Counted from the stretch's first letter, positions 35,426 to 44,113 are shown. The stretch: 64,000 bases of DNA from Dehalococcoidia bacterium (GCA_035310145.1 DATGEL010000089.1:1-64000); one strand, 5' to 3'. Notes: generated from the sequence alone by a model not told the origin. Numbers and translations: made by a program.

Positions 35426-35683
35426 TCACGAAGGCTTCGGCAGGGGGTTGTCGACCGGGGCGGCGAGGTCGGGCGGCGCCGGCGCGTCGCAAGCGGCTGT
35501 GGGCAGCTCGGCGCGGCGGTTCCCGAGGGCCATGCTGCGTTGTACCTCTTCGCGGAGCACCGGCACCTCGGCCGGTGCTTCGATGCCGAGCTTGACGCGG
35601 TCGCCGTCCACGGCCAGCACGCTGATCACGATGTTGTCGTTGATGATGATGCGCTGGTCCGGCTTGCGTGTGAGGATCAGCAT
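35426..35683 (-). CDS. csrA: Carbon storage regulator CsrA
   Basis: An 85-residue RNA-binding protein: MLILTRKPDQRIIINDNIVI, SVLAVDGDRVKLGIEAPAEV and PVLREEVQR are the CsrA fold, including the C-terminal RNA-contact region of its dimer. The last 35 residues are a Pro/Ala tail beyond the usual length. CsrA binds GGA-containing leaders to control translation; its own leader reads AAGGAACGGGCAGGG just before ATG, with a GGA that could allow self-control. It lies between fliA and flgM. Confidence 0.95.
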   Translation of the reverse strand: MLILTRKPDQRIIINDNIVISVLAVDGDRVKLGIEAPAEVPVLREEVQRSMALGNRRAELPTAACDAPAPPDLAAPVDNPLPKPS

Positions 35684-35728
35684 CCCTGCCCGTTCCTTGC
35701 CCGCGGCGGCCCGGCGGGCTTCCCCTGA

Positions 35729-35756
35729 TCATCGAGCCCCGGCCCGATCTCCTTTA
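35729..35756 (-). promoter_or_regulatory. Candidate sigma-28-type promoter upstream of csrA
   Basis: On the minus strand TAAA (35753-35756) is followed after 16 bases by CTCGATGA (35729-35736), matching five of eight positions of GCCGATAA. FliA from the gene upstream could therefore drive csrA-flgM. The match is weak. Confidence 0.35.
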
Positions 35757-35779
35757 GACAACTAGAGTAGACAACTAGA
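35755..35779. repeat. Short tandem repeat TAGACAACTAGA
   Basis: TAGACAACTAGA occurs at 35755-35766 and 35768-35779 between the fliA and csrA genes, AT-rich in a GC-rich background. Confidence 0.7.
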
Positions 35780-35817
35780 CAACCGTGTCGGGGCGGCGGG
35801 CGAATGGCCGCTTCGCA

Positions 35818-36636
35818 TCACCTGCCGGCGAAGAAGGCGGGGGTCTTTTGGCCCAGCATCACGCGCAGCTTGTGCAGGGCGCGGGCGTGCAACTGGCAGA
35901 CGCGGCCTTCCGAGATCTCCAGCACCTGGCCGATCTCGCGCATCGTCAGCTCTTCGTGGTAGTAGAGGCTGAGGATCAGCCGCTCGCGCTCGTCAAGGCC
36001 CTTCAACGCCTCGCTCAGCTCGTCGATCGTCTCCGCGCGCTCGACCGTGCCAAGGACGTCGTCGTCGCGGTTGCGCGAGGTGAGGGCGCCGAGGTGGCCG
36101 TCGCTCTGCGCTTCGAGGATCGAGTCCAGCGAGACGGTGACCCACGACGCATCGACCATCTGCTGGTTCAGTTCGGCCGGCGTAATCGCGAGCGCGGTGG
36201 CCAGCTCGTCGTCCGTGGGCGTGCGCCCGAGCGTTTGTTCCAACTCGATCGAGGCCTTCTGCAGCCGCTTCGCCTTGTCGGTCACCGACTGCGGCAGGCC
36301 GCGCAGGGAGCGCAGTGCGTCGAGGATGGCGCCGCGGATGCGCATCACCGCGTAGGACTGGAACTTGACACCGCGGCTGGGATCGTAGCGGTCGAGCGCC
36401 TGGATCAGGCCGAGCGTGCCGTAGGCGAGCACGTCTTCATAGTCGATGACCTGGGGCAGGTGAATCGCCAGCCGGCCGATCACGTACTTGACCAGCGGCG
36501 TGTGCTGGACGATGAGCTGCTCGCGGCTGGCGGGGTCGTTGTCCCTGAGGAAACGCTCCCACGCCTCTTCAACGCTCTGCGGTGCGCCGCCGGGCGCCGC
36601 GATGGGAGTCCTGGCCGGGGCGATCATCGTGACCAT
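35818..36636 (-). CDS. fliA: Flagellar-type sigma factor FliA/WhiG (sigma-28)
   Basis: A 272-residue sigma-70-family factor of the FliA/WhiG group. Region 2 is seen as VKYVIGRLAIHLPQVIDYED, VLAYGTLGLIQALDRYDPSR and GVKFQSYAVMRIRGAILDAL; region 3 as GRTPTDDELATALAITPAEL; region 4 as LDERERLILSLYYHEELTMR and EIGQVLEISEGRVCQLHARA. The csrA and flgM genes follow in the same direction, matching flagellar regulatory logic, yet no flagellar structural gene lies in the window. It may control something else, as WhiG does in Streptomyces sporulation. Confidence 0.95.
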   Translation of the reverse strand: MVTMIAPARTPIAAPGGAPQSVEEAWERFLRDNDPASREQLIVQHTPLVKYVIGRLAIHLPQVIDYEDVLAYGTLGLIQALDRYDPSRGVKFQSYAVMRIRGAILDALRSLRGLPQSVTDKAKRLQKASIELEQTLGRTPTDDELATALAITPAELNQQMVDASWVTVSLDSILEAQSDGHLGALTSRNRDDDVLGTVERAETIDELSEALKGLDERERLILSLYYHEELTMREIGQVLEISEGRVCQLHARALHKLRVMLGQKTPAFFAGR

Positions 36637-37192
36637 TGCCGTCCTCGCCGTTCAGGTTGTGCTGCTTGGGCAGTAGCCTTCTCGGCGGTGCGGCATCCGT
36701 GCCGCGGTCCAGAATCGGTCCCGCCCAGGGCTTGTTCGCGGCAGGCTCCGGCGGAAAGGGAGAGCGAGTACCGGTTCCTGCCGTACTTCACTCTCAGCCG
36801 CGGGCGAAGCACCAGCCATACCGGAAATCCCCTATTCTCGACGTTCGCGGGCGGCGGCGCCGCGGGTTGTTACTGTTGCCGGCGGGCCCTCACCCTCACC
36901 TCATCTGTGTGGCCCCTCTCCCTCTCCCAATCCTGGGAGAGGGAGAGGGGAAGGGGGTGAGGGTGAGGGTGAGGGCCGCCCGCCGCCTTCGCAATGATCG
37001 TGAAATGCGTGTGCACACGCATGACAAGGCGCGCGGGCGGGTGCAGGCTGGTTGCACCGGCGGCCCGCCGGACGCGGAAGGTCTCGCCGGTCCGCACCCG
37101 GCGAGCCCCCGGCGCTTCGCCGTCACCCGGCGGGCGGGGATTCTCCTCCTCCCCGCCCGCCGGCCAGGCATGCTGCACCGCCGGAGCGATCG
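36637..37192. other. Intergenic region between fliA and a divergent flavoprotein gene
   Basis: No gene is supported. It holds the 12-mer GGAAATCCCCTA (36823-36834) shared with 33732-33743, and the best copy of the dispersed palindrome (36886-36975). Confidence 0.6.
36886..36975. repeat. Dispersed palindromic repeat, best-preserved copy
   Basis: Arms 36913-36929 (CCCCTCTCCCTCTCCCA) and 36934-36950 are a perfect 17-bp inverted repeat around ATCC, flanked by CCTCACCCTCACC on the left and GTGAGGGTGAGGGTGAGGG on the right, so the flanks also pair. Confidence 0.9.
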
Positions 37193-38377
37193 ATGACCGC
37201 CCTTGCCACGGACCTGAGCAGCCAACTGATCGCGGCCGCGCGGGAGCTGGCGCCGCGCATCGCCGCCCGCGGCGACGAGATCGAGCAGGCCCGCCGCCTG
37301 CCCGACGACATCGTCCAGGACCTGAAGGACGCGCGCATCTTCTGCATGTTCCAGCCCCGCGCCTACGGTGGCGACGAAATCGACCCGCTCACCGCGCTGG
37401 TCGTGGAGGAAGAGCTGGCGCGCGCCGACGCCTCCGTGGCGTGGTGCATCATTCGGGGTCTTGCCAGCAGTTACTTGATCGGCGCACAGCTCGATCCCGA
37501 GGGCGCCGCCGACATCTTCGGCCCGGACCCAACCGCCACGCTGGCGGGGGGACTCAACCCTCCCGGCGATGCGCTCGTCGCCGACGGCGGCTTCCGGGTG
37601 AGCGGCCGCTGGCCCTTCGGCAGCGGCTGCCGCCACGCCTCCTGGCTGGGCGGCATCTGCCGCGTGATCGAGAACGGCGAGGCTCGGCTTACGTCGAACG
37701 GCCAGCCGGAAATGCGTTTCGTCTGCTTCCCGGCGGGCGAGGCCGAGATTCTCGATACCTGGTACACCACCGGCCTGCGCGGCACCGGCAGCCACGACGT
37801 CGAGGCGCGCGACGTCTTCGTGCCGGCGCGCCGGACCGCCCTTGCCGGCGCTGCGCGGGTGCGTGCGCCCGAGACGGGGCCGCTCTTCAACGCCTATCCC
37901 CTGATGATCTTTCCGATCGAAGGCGCCTTCGCCGTGGGCGTGGCCCAGCACGCGCTGGACGCCCTGGTCGAGCTGGCCGAGCGCAAGACGCCGTATATGG
38001 CGACGCAGCCGCTGCGCGAGCAGCCGGGCATGCAGGAGACCGTCGCCGAGGCGTATGCGCTGATCAGCTCCGCCCGCCACCACCTGCGCGGGGCGACACG
38101 CGAGCTGTGGCAGGCCGCGCTGGCCGGCGAGGACGGCACGCCGATGCAGCGGCTGGACCTGCGCATGGCGGCCTCGCAGGCGATGCGCAGCGCCGTGCGC
38201 GCCGTGGACCTGATCCACAGCGCCGCGGGCACGACGGCGATCTACGCCCGCAGCCCGATCGAGCGCTGCTTCCGCGACCTGCACACCGCCGAGGCCGACG
38301 TCGCGATCAATGCGCTGACCTACCGCACCGCGGGCCGCGTGCTCTTCGGCCTGCCCGCGAACAATCCCAACTTCTGA
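37193..38377 (+). CDS. Acyl-CoA dehydrogenase-like flavoprotein (HpaB/DszC-like monooxygenase group)
   Basis: A 394-residue soluble flavoprotein from ATG 37193 (GGAG upstream). N-terminal helical domain with RRLPDDIVQDLKDARIFCMF and QPRAYGGDEIDPLTALVVEE; central beta domain with DGGFRVSGRWPFGSGCRHAS and GLRGTGSHDVEARDVFVPAR; C-terminal helices ending IHSAAGTTAIYARSPIERCF and RDLHTAEADVAINALTYRT. These patterns suit the acyl-CoA dehydrogenase fold of two-component flavin monooxygenases such as DszC and HsaA rather than a beta-oxidation enzyme, as no obvious acyl-CoA catalytic Glu is seen. Substrate unknown. A paralogue lies at 39882. Confidence 0.88.
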   Translation: MTALATDLSSQLIAAARELAPRIAARGDEIEQARRLPDDIVQDLKDARIFCMFQPRAYGGDEIDPLTALVVEEELARADASVAWCIIRGLASSYLIGAQLDPEGAADIFGPDPTATLAGGLNPPGDALVADGGFRVSGRWPFGSGCRHASWLGGICRVIENGEARLTSNGQPEMRFVCFPAGEAEILDTWYTTGLRGTGSHDVEARDVFVPARRTALAGAARVRAPETGPLFNAYPLMIFPIEGAFAVGVAQHALDALVELAERKTPYMATQPLREQPGMQETVAEAYALISSARHHLRGATRELWQAALAGEDGTPMQRLDLRMAASQAMRSAVRAVDLIHSAAGTTAIYARSPIERCFRDLHTAEADVAINALTYRTAGRVLFGLPANNPNF

Positions 38378-38605
38378 ACGCCGTTGCGTGCATGCACCGT
38401 CCGCTGGAACGGCGTGGCCGAGATCACGCGCACGATATGAAAGCCTCCGTAGAATGCGTGCCATGTTGCTGAAGGATCGCAGCATTCCAACCGGTAAATC
38501 CCTCAGGGCGGCCGCGCCGGGAGAGGAGGCGGGCGCGGCGGCCACGGTCTCTCGGCGTCACTACCCCCAGCCCGCCACGCGGGCAGAACGCGGAGGAACA
38601 GAAAG

Positions 38606-39682
38606 ATGACCGCGCAGCAACTGGACCAGGCGAAGGTCGAAGCGTTTGCCGGGCAGATGCTCGGCGCCCTCAACGGCGCCTCGCTGGCGCTGATGACGAG
38701 CATCGGTCACCAGACGGGCCTGTTCGAGGCGATGGCGACGCTGCCGCCGTCCACGAGCGAGCAGATCGCGCGGGCAGCGGGCCTGCAGGAGCGCTACGTG
38801 CGCGAGTGGCTGGGCGCGATGGTCGCCGGGCACATCGTGACCTGCGACGCGGCCGGCAAGACGTTCACGCTGCCGCCCGAGCACGCCGTCTGCCTGACGA
38901 AGGCCGCCGGCCCGAACAACCTGGCCAACTTCGCGCAGTTCATCCCGGCCCTTGGCACGGTGGAACAGAAGATCATCACCAGCTTCCGCAACGGCGGCGG
39001 CGTGCCCTACTCCGAGTACGCGAACTTCCAGGGCTTGATGGCGCAGATGAGCGGCCCCACGGTGGACGCCACGCTGCTGCAGACGACGCTGCCGCTGGTG
39101 CCCGGCCTGGTGCAGAAGCTGCGCGACGGCATCGACGTGGCGGATGTGGGCTGCGGCAGCGGCCACGCGATCAACACGATGGCGCAGGCCTTTCCGCAGA
39201 GCCGCTTCACCGGCTTCGACTTCTCCGAAGACGGGATCGCCGCGGGCACGGCCGAAGCGGCGAAACTCGGACTCACCAACGCCCGCTTCGTCCTGCAGGA
39301 TGCCGCAACGCTGGATACGCCCGCGCAGTTCGACCTGGTTACCGTCTTCGACGCGATCCACGACCAGGCGCAACCGCGCAAAGTGCTGCGCAACATCGCG
39401 TCGGCGCTGCGGCCGGGCGGCGCCTATCTGATGGTCGATGTCCGCGCTTCAAGCAACATCGCCGAGAACGCCGAGCACCCGCTGGCGCCGTTCCTCTACA
39501 CCGTCTCCTGCATGCACTGCATGACCGTCTCCCTGGCGCTGAACGGCGAGGGGCTGGGCGCGGCCTGGGGCGAGCAGAAGGCGCTGGAGCTGCTGGCCGA
39601 AGCGGGCTTCCGCGACGTCGACGTGAAGCAAGTCGAAGGCGACATCGTCAACAACTACTACATCTGCCGCGCGGGCGGCTAA
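38606..39682 (+). CDS. SAM-dependent methyltransferase with N-terminal winged helix
   Basis: A 358-residue protein; ATG 38606 has GGAGGAA upstream. N-terminal winged-helix-like domain (TSIGHQTGLFEAMATLPPST, IARAAGLQERYVREWLGAMV) of the Rv2258c-like type, then a Rossmann methyltransferase with motif I DVADVGCGSGHAINTMAQAF near residue 173, acidic FTGFDFSEDGI, and LVTVFDAIHDQAQPRKVLRN. It is between two related flavoprotein genes, which suggests one catabolic or tailoring locus. Substrate unknown. Confidence 0.9.
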   Translation: MTAQQLDQAKVEAFAGQMLGALNGASLALMTSIGHQTGLFEAMATLPPSTSEQIARAAGLQERYVREWLGAMVAGHIVTCDAAGKTFTLPPEHAVCLTKAAGPNNLANFAQFIPALGTVEQKIITSFRNGGGVPYSEYANFQGLMAQMSGPTVDATLLQTTLPLVPGLVQKLRDGIDVADVGCGSGHAINTMAQAFPQSRFTGFDFSEDGIAAGTAEAAKLGLTNARFVLQDAATLDTPAQFDLVTVFDAIHDQAQPRKVLRNIASALRPGGAYLMVDVRASSNIAENAEHPLAPFLYTVSCMHCMTVSLALNGEGLGAAWGEQKALELLAEAGFRDVDVKQVEGDIVNNYYICRAGG

Positions 39683-39699
39683 CCCCGCTTTCGCGTGCG

Positions 39700-39795
39700 C
39701 GCAATCTCCCTTCCCAACACGGGAAGGGTTGGATTGGGGAGACTCGGTCGTTCTCAGACCAACCCCTCCTGTCTCGGGAGGGGACAGGTTGCGAA
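39700..39795. repeat. Dispersed repeat, variant palindromes
   Basis: CCCTTCCC (39708-39715) pairs with GGGAAGGG (39721-39728) and CCCCTCC (39763-39769) pairs with GGAGGGG (39777-39783). These are related in style to the GGGAGAG family, in the gap between the methyltransferase and the frameshifted flavoprotein gene. Confidence 0.6.
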
Positions 39796-39881
39796 GCAAC
39801 CAGCGGTAGGCGACCGGGCGGGCGCCCGCCGGCGGTTTCTGAACGAGGAACGCGCGTAGTCGGAAAAGAGAGGAACGCGCC

Positions 39882-41065
39882 ATGACCACCACAAGCACCG
39901 CCCCAACCGTGGACGAGATGGTCGCGCAGGTCGAGCCGACGCTGCGCCAGTACACGGCCCAGGCCGAAGCGGACCGGCGCCTTGCGCCCGAAGCGATCGA
40001 GGCACTGCACGACGCTGGCGTGTTCCGCTCGATGCTACCCAAAGCATACGGCGGCCTGGAGATGGATCCGGTCTGCGCCCTGCGGCTGTTCGAGGCGATC
40101 GCCTGCATCGACGGCGCGGCCGGCTGGATCGCCGCGAACCAGTCAGGCATCAGCACGCTGCCGATGCTCTTTCCCGCCGCCTGCGGCGATGAGTTGTTCG
40201 CGCAGCCGCGAACGCTGCTCGCCGGCGGCTGGTTTCCGCCGGGCAAGGCGGAGCCGGTGCAGGGCGGCTATCGTGTGAGCGGCCAGTGGGCGTTCGCAGC
40301 GGCAGCAACTACGCGACCTGGTTCACCGGGCAGGCGCTCGTCTTCGACAACGGGGCGCCCAAGCTCGGTCCGGACGGCAATCCGACCCCGATGATCGTCT
40401 GGATGCGCGCAAGCGAGGCGCGGGTGCTGGATAACTGGAACACGCTCGGTATGCGTGGCACCGGCAGCCACGATTACGTGGTCAACGATGCCTTCGTGCC
40501 GGAGCACCGCACCTGGAGAATCGGACCGCTCGGCGACCTGCCGCCCGCGTACGCCGGCCCGCTCTGCCGGCTGGGCATCTGGTGGGTGGGGCCGCTGAAC
40601 GCCAGCGTCGCGCTCGGCATCGCCCGCGCGATGGTGGAAGACGCGATCGCGCTGGCGGCGACAAAGACGCCAAGTTACACGATGACGGGACTGGCGGACC
40701 GTCCCGTGGCGCAGGACCGCATCGCCCGGGCGAAGGCAGCGATCGACGCCGGCATGAGCTACATCGAGCGCTCGGTGCAGCGCGCCTATGAGCACACGTT
40801 GATGAGCGGGGATCGCATCGGCGTCGAGCAGGGCATCCCTCTGGCGCTGGCGGGCAGCTACGGGCACGAGGCCGCCAACCAGGCGGTGGATCTCGTGCAC
40901 TCGGTCGTCGGCACCAGCGGCATTCGCGCCGAGCAGCGCTTCCAGCAGTACTTCCGCGACGTACACACCGTCAGCCAGCACGCCTTCTCGACGCCAAGCC
41001 GCTTCGAGTCGATCGGCAAGCTCTTGCTCGGCCGCGAGACGGACTGGGCGTTCTACACGCTGTAG
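39882..41065 (+). pseudogene. Acyl-CoA dehydrogenase-like flavoprotein, broken by a one-base frameshift
   Basis: Two frames together encode a full paralogue of the 37193 protein. The first (from ATG 39882) covers the N-terminal domain up to GGYRVSGQWAFA; the second (frame +3, from about 40297) continues SGSNYATWFTGQALVFDNG, LGMRGTGSHDYVVNDAFVPE and runs to the end. The paralogue reads VSGRWPFGSGCRHASW at the same place; adding one G after 40296 would restore VSGQWAFGSGSNYATW. So one G is missing, by mutation or by assembly/sequencing error. If real, the protein is truncated at about 170 residues and is non-functional. Confidence 0.9.
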
Positions 41066-41092
41066 CGGGCTGCGGCCCTCATATCCCCCGTT

Positions 41093-41158
41093 CCCTTCTC
41101 TCCCATACACAATCTGTGAGAAATCCGCATCTGTTCGAGCGCGTATGGGAGAGAAGGG
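41093..41158. repeat. Dispersed repeat, CCCATAC variant
   Basis: CCCTTCTCTCCCATAC (41093-41108) is perfectly inverted at 41143-41158. The same arms recur, extended to 18 bp, at 61566-61583/61620-61637, so this is a sub-family. Confidence 0.85.
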
Positions 41159-41232
41159 GCGATCCGGCGGCGGAAGCTCGGTTGGCGTTCGGCTCCCGAA
41201 CGACGGTAGGGGCGGTTCGTGAACCATCAGGA

Positions 41233-41376
41233 CCAACTAATAGGGCCGCTGAGCGGTATAGACCTGTGCAATGCTCGCAATTCCTCGTCGCCGGATGACC
41301 TCGACGGACGCGGCCATCGAGGCGCCGATGTGCACGCCGCGCGGGCACCATACCGATCCCCCACTCTATTAGTTGG
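41233..41376. repeat. Inverted repeat enclosing 122 bases, MITE-like
   Basis: CCAACTAATAG (41233-41243) is inverted at 41366-41376. Outward of both arms the match continues imperfectly (GGTTCGTGAACC-like sequence on each side), about 185 bases in total. No transposase is encoded. It could be a miniature element or a fold-back structure. Confidence 0.5.
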
Positions 41377-41584
41377 TTCCGGTCTTCGTGAACCGTCCGT
41401 CGCGGCGCCAGCCGCGAGCAACGGCGCCCCGACAACTACACGCCGGCTGGTCTGCCCGCCGCCGCCTCTCCCCTCTCTCCCATTACCACAATTCATTCAC
41501 ATGAAAGCGATGGGAGAGAGGGGCGGGGGGAGTGAGGGCCAACCCGACCGCAGCCGGCAACGAGCATCTCGAAGGAGGAACGCG

Positions 41585-42412
41585 ATGCAAACCACACAGA
41601 TCAACGGCGCCACAATTGAATACGAGGTTCAGGGCACGGGCGAGCCGGTGTTGCTCATCCACGGCAGCATCATTGCCGACGCCTACGCGCCGCTGCTGGC
41701 GGAGCCTGCTATCGCCAATCGGCTCCAACTCATTGCGTATCACCGGCGGGGTTTCGCCGGCAGCAGTCGTGCCGTCGCCCCCTTTAGCATTGCCCAGCAG
41801 GCGGCAGATGCACGGGTGCTGCTGCGTACGCTCGGTATCGAGCGCGCGCATGTGGCCGGGCATTCCTACGGCGGCGTAATCGCGCTACAACTGGCGCTCG
41901 ATGCGCCGGAGGTGGTCCATAGCCTTGCGCTGCTGGAGCCGGCGGTGATGGCGGTGCCCAGCGGGCAGCAGTTCGCCGAGAACATGGCGCCGGCAGGAGA
42001 GCTGTATGCCTCCGGCAAGGTCGCCGAGGCGGTCGATGCTTTTCTGCAAGGGGCCGCCGGCGCCGGCTACCGCGCCGTGACCGAGCGCGTGTTGCCGGGA
42101 GCGATGGTGCAGGCGGTGGCCGACGCCGCTACCTTCTTCCAAATCGAGTTGCCCGCGCTCGCGGAGTGGAGCTTCACGCAGGAGCAGGCGGCGCGCATCG
42201 CCGCACCGGCGCTCAGCGTGCTCGGCGGCGAAAGCCCTGGCCTCTGGCCCGGATGGACGGAGATCGACAATCTGCTGAAGACCTGGCTGCCGCAGACTGA
42301 GGGCTTCGTGCTGCCGAACGCCACCCACCTGCTGCAAATCCAGAACCCGCGCGGCATGGCCGAGGGACTGGCCGGCTTCTTCGCCCGCCACCCAATACCC
42401 GTCACCGCCTGA
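41585..42412 (+). CDS. Alpha/beta-hydrolase
   Basis: A 275-residue hydrolase; ATG 41585 follows an excellent GAAGGAGGAA site, while the longer upstream frame crosses repeats and is rejected. Oxyanion motif VLLIHGSIIAD near residue 22, nucleophile elbow VAGHSYGGVIALQLA with Ser94, and a C-terminal His in VLPNATHLLQIQNPRG. There is no signal peptide. It could be an esterase, a haloperoxidase-like enzyme or another fold member; substrate cannot be told from sequence. Confidence 0.92.
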   Translation: MQTTQINGATIEYEVQGTGEPVLLIHGSIIADAYAPLLAEPAIANRLQLIAYHRRGFAGSSRAVAPFSIAQQAADARVLLRTLGIERAHVAGHSYGGVIALQLALDAPEVVHSLALLEPAVMAVPSGQQFAENMAPAGELYASGKVAEAVDAFLQGAAGAGYRAVTERVLPGAMVQAVADAATFFQIELPALAEWSFTQEQAARIAAPALSVLGGESPGLWPGWTEIDNLLKTWLPQTEGFVLPNATHLLQIQNPRGMAEGLAGFFARHPIPVTA

Positions 42413-42526
42413 CCGCAGCTGCCGAAAGCAGGCTGCCCCACCTGCTGGAACCGTTCGCGGTATGTTGCATCGTCATGTCGGCGCACCAGGCTCGGGCGCC
42501 GGCGTGGCACGGAGAGGAGAGACACG

Positions 42527-43384
42527 ATGACCACGCATACGACCACCGGCACGTTCCGGGTCGGCAACGTCGAGATCCAGTGCCTGACCGACGTCGACTG
42601 CGTGATGCCCTTCCCGCTCGACGCCGTCTTCCCGAACGCGCCCGCGTCGGCCTGGGACGAGTACAAACGGCGCTACCCGCAGGCGTTCTCCGCGGATGGT
42701 CTGTGGAGCGCGCACATCGGCTCGCTGCTGCTGCGCTCCGGCGGCAAGACGGTGATGGTCGACACCGGCGTCGGCCCGGAGAAGGTGGAGATGCTGGGCG
42801 GTGTCTCCGGCACGCTGCCCAATGACATCAAGGCGAAGGGCGTCAACCTCGACGACGTGAGCAGCGTGGTGCTCACGCACCTGCACTTCGATCACGTCGG
42901 CTGGAACACGCTCAACGGCCGCCCGCTCTGCCCGAAGGCGCGCTACATCATGGGTGGGGCCGACTGGGAGTTCTTCAGCCAGCCGGAAGTCCAGCAGAAC
43001 TTCCCGCCCTACTTCGACCGCACGCTCTCGCCGCTGAAGACGCTGGACATCGTTGACCTGGTGTCCGGCGAGACGGCGGTGACCGATGAAATCACGCTGC
43101 TGCCGACGCCGGGCCACACGCCGGGCCACCTGGCCGTGCTGATCGCCTCCGCGGGCGAGAAGGCGCTGATCACCGGCGACGCGCTGGTGCACCCGGCGCA
43201 AGTGAGCGAACCGGAGTGGAAGTTCGGCTTCGACGCCGACGCCGACCAGGCGGTCGCCACGCGCAAGCAAATGATCGACCGACTGGAGGCCGACGGCATC
43301 CGGCTGATCGGCTGCCATTTCCCCAGCCCCGGCTACGGCAGCGTCGTGCGCATCGCGGGTAAGCGCTACTTCCAGGCGGTGTAG
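42527..43384 (+). CDS. Metallo-beta-lactamase-fold hydrolase
   Basis: A 285-residue MBL-fold protein with the zinc motif THLHFDHVGW (His118, His120, Asp122, His123), the second His in PTPGHTPGHLAVLI, and the bridging Asp in ALITGDALVHP. KTVMVDTGVGPEKVE is the usual first Asp region. It resembles quorum-quenching lactonases and related hydrolases rather than true beta-lactamases. No signal peptide. It stands alone, with AGAGGAGAG before its ATG. Confidence 0.93.
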   Translation: MTTHTTTGTFRVGNVEIQCLTDVDCVMPFPLDAVFPNAPASAWDEYKRRYPQAFSADGLWSAHIGSLLLRSGGKTVMVDTGVGPEKVEMLGGVSGTLPNDIKAKGVNLDDVSSVVLTHLHFDHVGWNTLNGRPLCPKARYIMGGADWEFFSQPEVQQNFPPYFDRTLSPLKTLDIVDLVSGETAVTDEITLLPTPGHTPGHLAVLIASAGEKALITGDALVHPAQVSEPEWKFGFDADADQAVATRKQMIDRLEADGIRLIGCHFPSPGYGSVVRIAGKRYFQAV

Positions 43385-43523
43385 GCAGCCCTCTACCACG
43401 GCGGGCGGCAGTCGAGAGGCGCAACATGCCGGGGTCGCTTCTCCGCCAGATCGCCATCGTGACGGCTGGCGGACGCGGCACCGGTTCGCTACCCCGCCCA
43501 ACAGCGGTTTCCGCAGCCGTGGA

Positions 43524-43892
43524 CTACGGTTCCAGCGTGAGCCGCCGCGCGTGGTCGATCGTGAGGGTGAAGTGACCGACGACCTGCATACCGATGATAG
43601 TTTCGTCGCCGAGATCGGTGATGGCGATGTCGGTCAGCGTGTAGGCGCCGATACGCAGAACCCCGCGGTAGGCCGGAGCAAGCACTGTTGAGCCATCGGC
43701 AAGTTGCAGCCTGAGCCGGTGCCGTGGTGCGGCGTCGTTGGGGAAGGAGCCCTGTGGCACCACGACAAAGCCCGTGTACCCGGTATCCACCAGGGCCTCG
43801 ACGCCCAACTCATGGGCGGAATGATTGGCGCGAACGGAGATCGGCACGTAGGGGACGCGCGTGCTCTCGACACCCCGGGCGTTCAGCGCCAT
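43524..43892 (-). CDS. Clan AA (retropepsin-like) aspartic protease
   Basis: A 122-residue protein with a single catalytic motif ALVDTGYTGFVVVP (Asp-Thr-Gly), RLQLADGSTVLAPAYRGVLR and a second strand GDETIIGMQVVGHFTLTIDH, the pattern of small bacterial clan AA proteases, which act as dimers. Its start overlaps the stop of the gene at 43883-44113 by ten bases, so the two are coupled. Confidence 0.87.
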   Translation of the reverse strand: MALNARGVESTRVPYVPISVRANHSAHELGVEALVDTGYTGFVVVPQGSFPNDAAPRHRLRLQLADGSTVLAPAYRGVLRIGAYTLTDIAITDLGDETIIGMQVVGHFTLTIDHARRLTLEP

Positions 43893-44113
43893 GTGTCGAC
43901 GGCGACGGCGCCAACTTTGAACAGGAACGTGTCAATGAGCTGCGCCTCTTCTGCCTTTTGCATCGCCTCGGGCAGGGTCAGCGCCAGGACCAGCCGGCCG
44001 TCAGGTGCCACCGCGACGTATTCGCCCCGGTGATCGCGCTCCAACGGTTGTACATAGCGGGCATAGAGCTGGTCGGCTTGCTCCAGGAGATCAGCCTGGG
44101 ACTCGGCGGTCAT
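43883..44113 (-). CDS. DUF5678-like small partner of the aspartic protease
   Basis: A 76-residue soluble protein from ATG 44113. YARYVQPLERDHRGEYVAVA, PDGRLVLALTLPEAMQKAEE and DTFLFKVGAV fit the DUF5678-type pattern often found just before clan AA proteases. It may be the partner or substrate of the protease; a toxin-antitoxin-like pairing has been suggested by layout only. Confidence 0.7.
   Translation of the reverse strand: MTAESQADLLEQADQLYARYVQPLERDHRGEYVAVAPDGRLVLALTLPEAMQKAEEAQLIDTFLFKVGAVAVDTWR

Larger units (their letters stand above)
41066..41584. other. Intergenic region with several inverted repeats
   Basis: No gene is supported. It holds a perfect 16-bp inverted repeat, an internal inverted repeat enclosing about 120 bases, and a third palindrome at about 41465-41530, before the hydrolase start with GAAGGAGGAA. 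Confidence 0.65.

Noticed and set aside
41219-41584. N-terminal extension of the alpha/beta-hydrolase by 122 codons
   Set aside because: The extension crosses inverted repeats, and an excellent ribosome site precedes ATG 41585.
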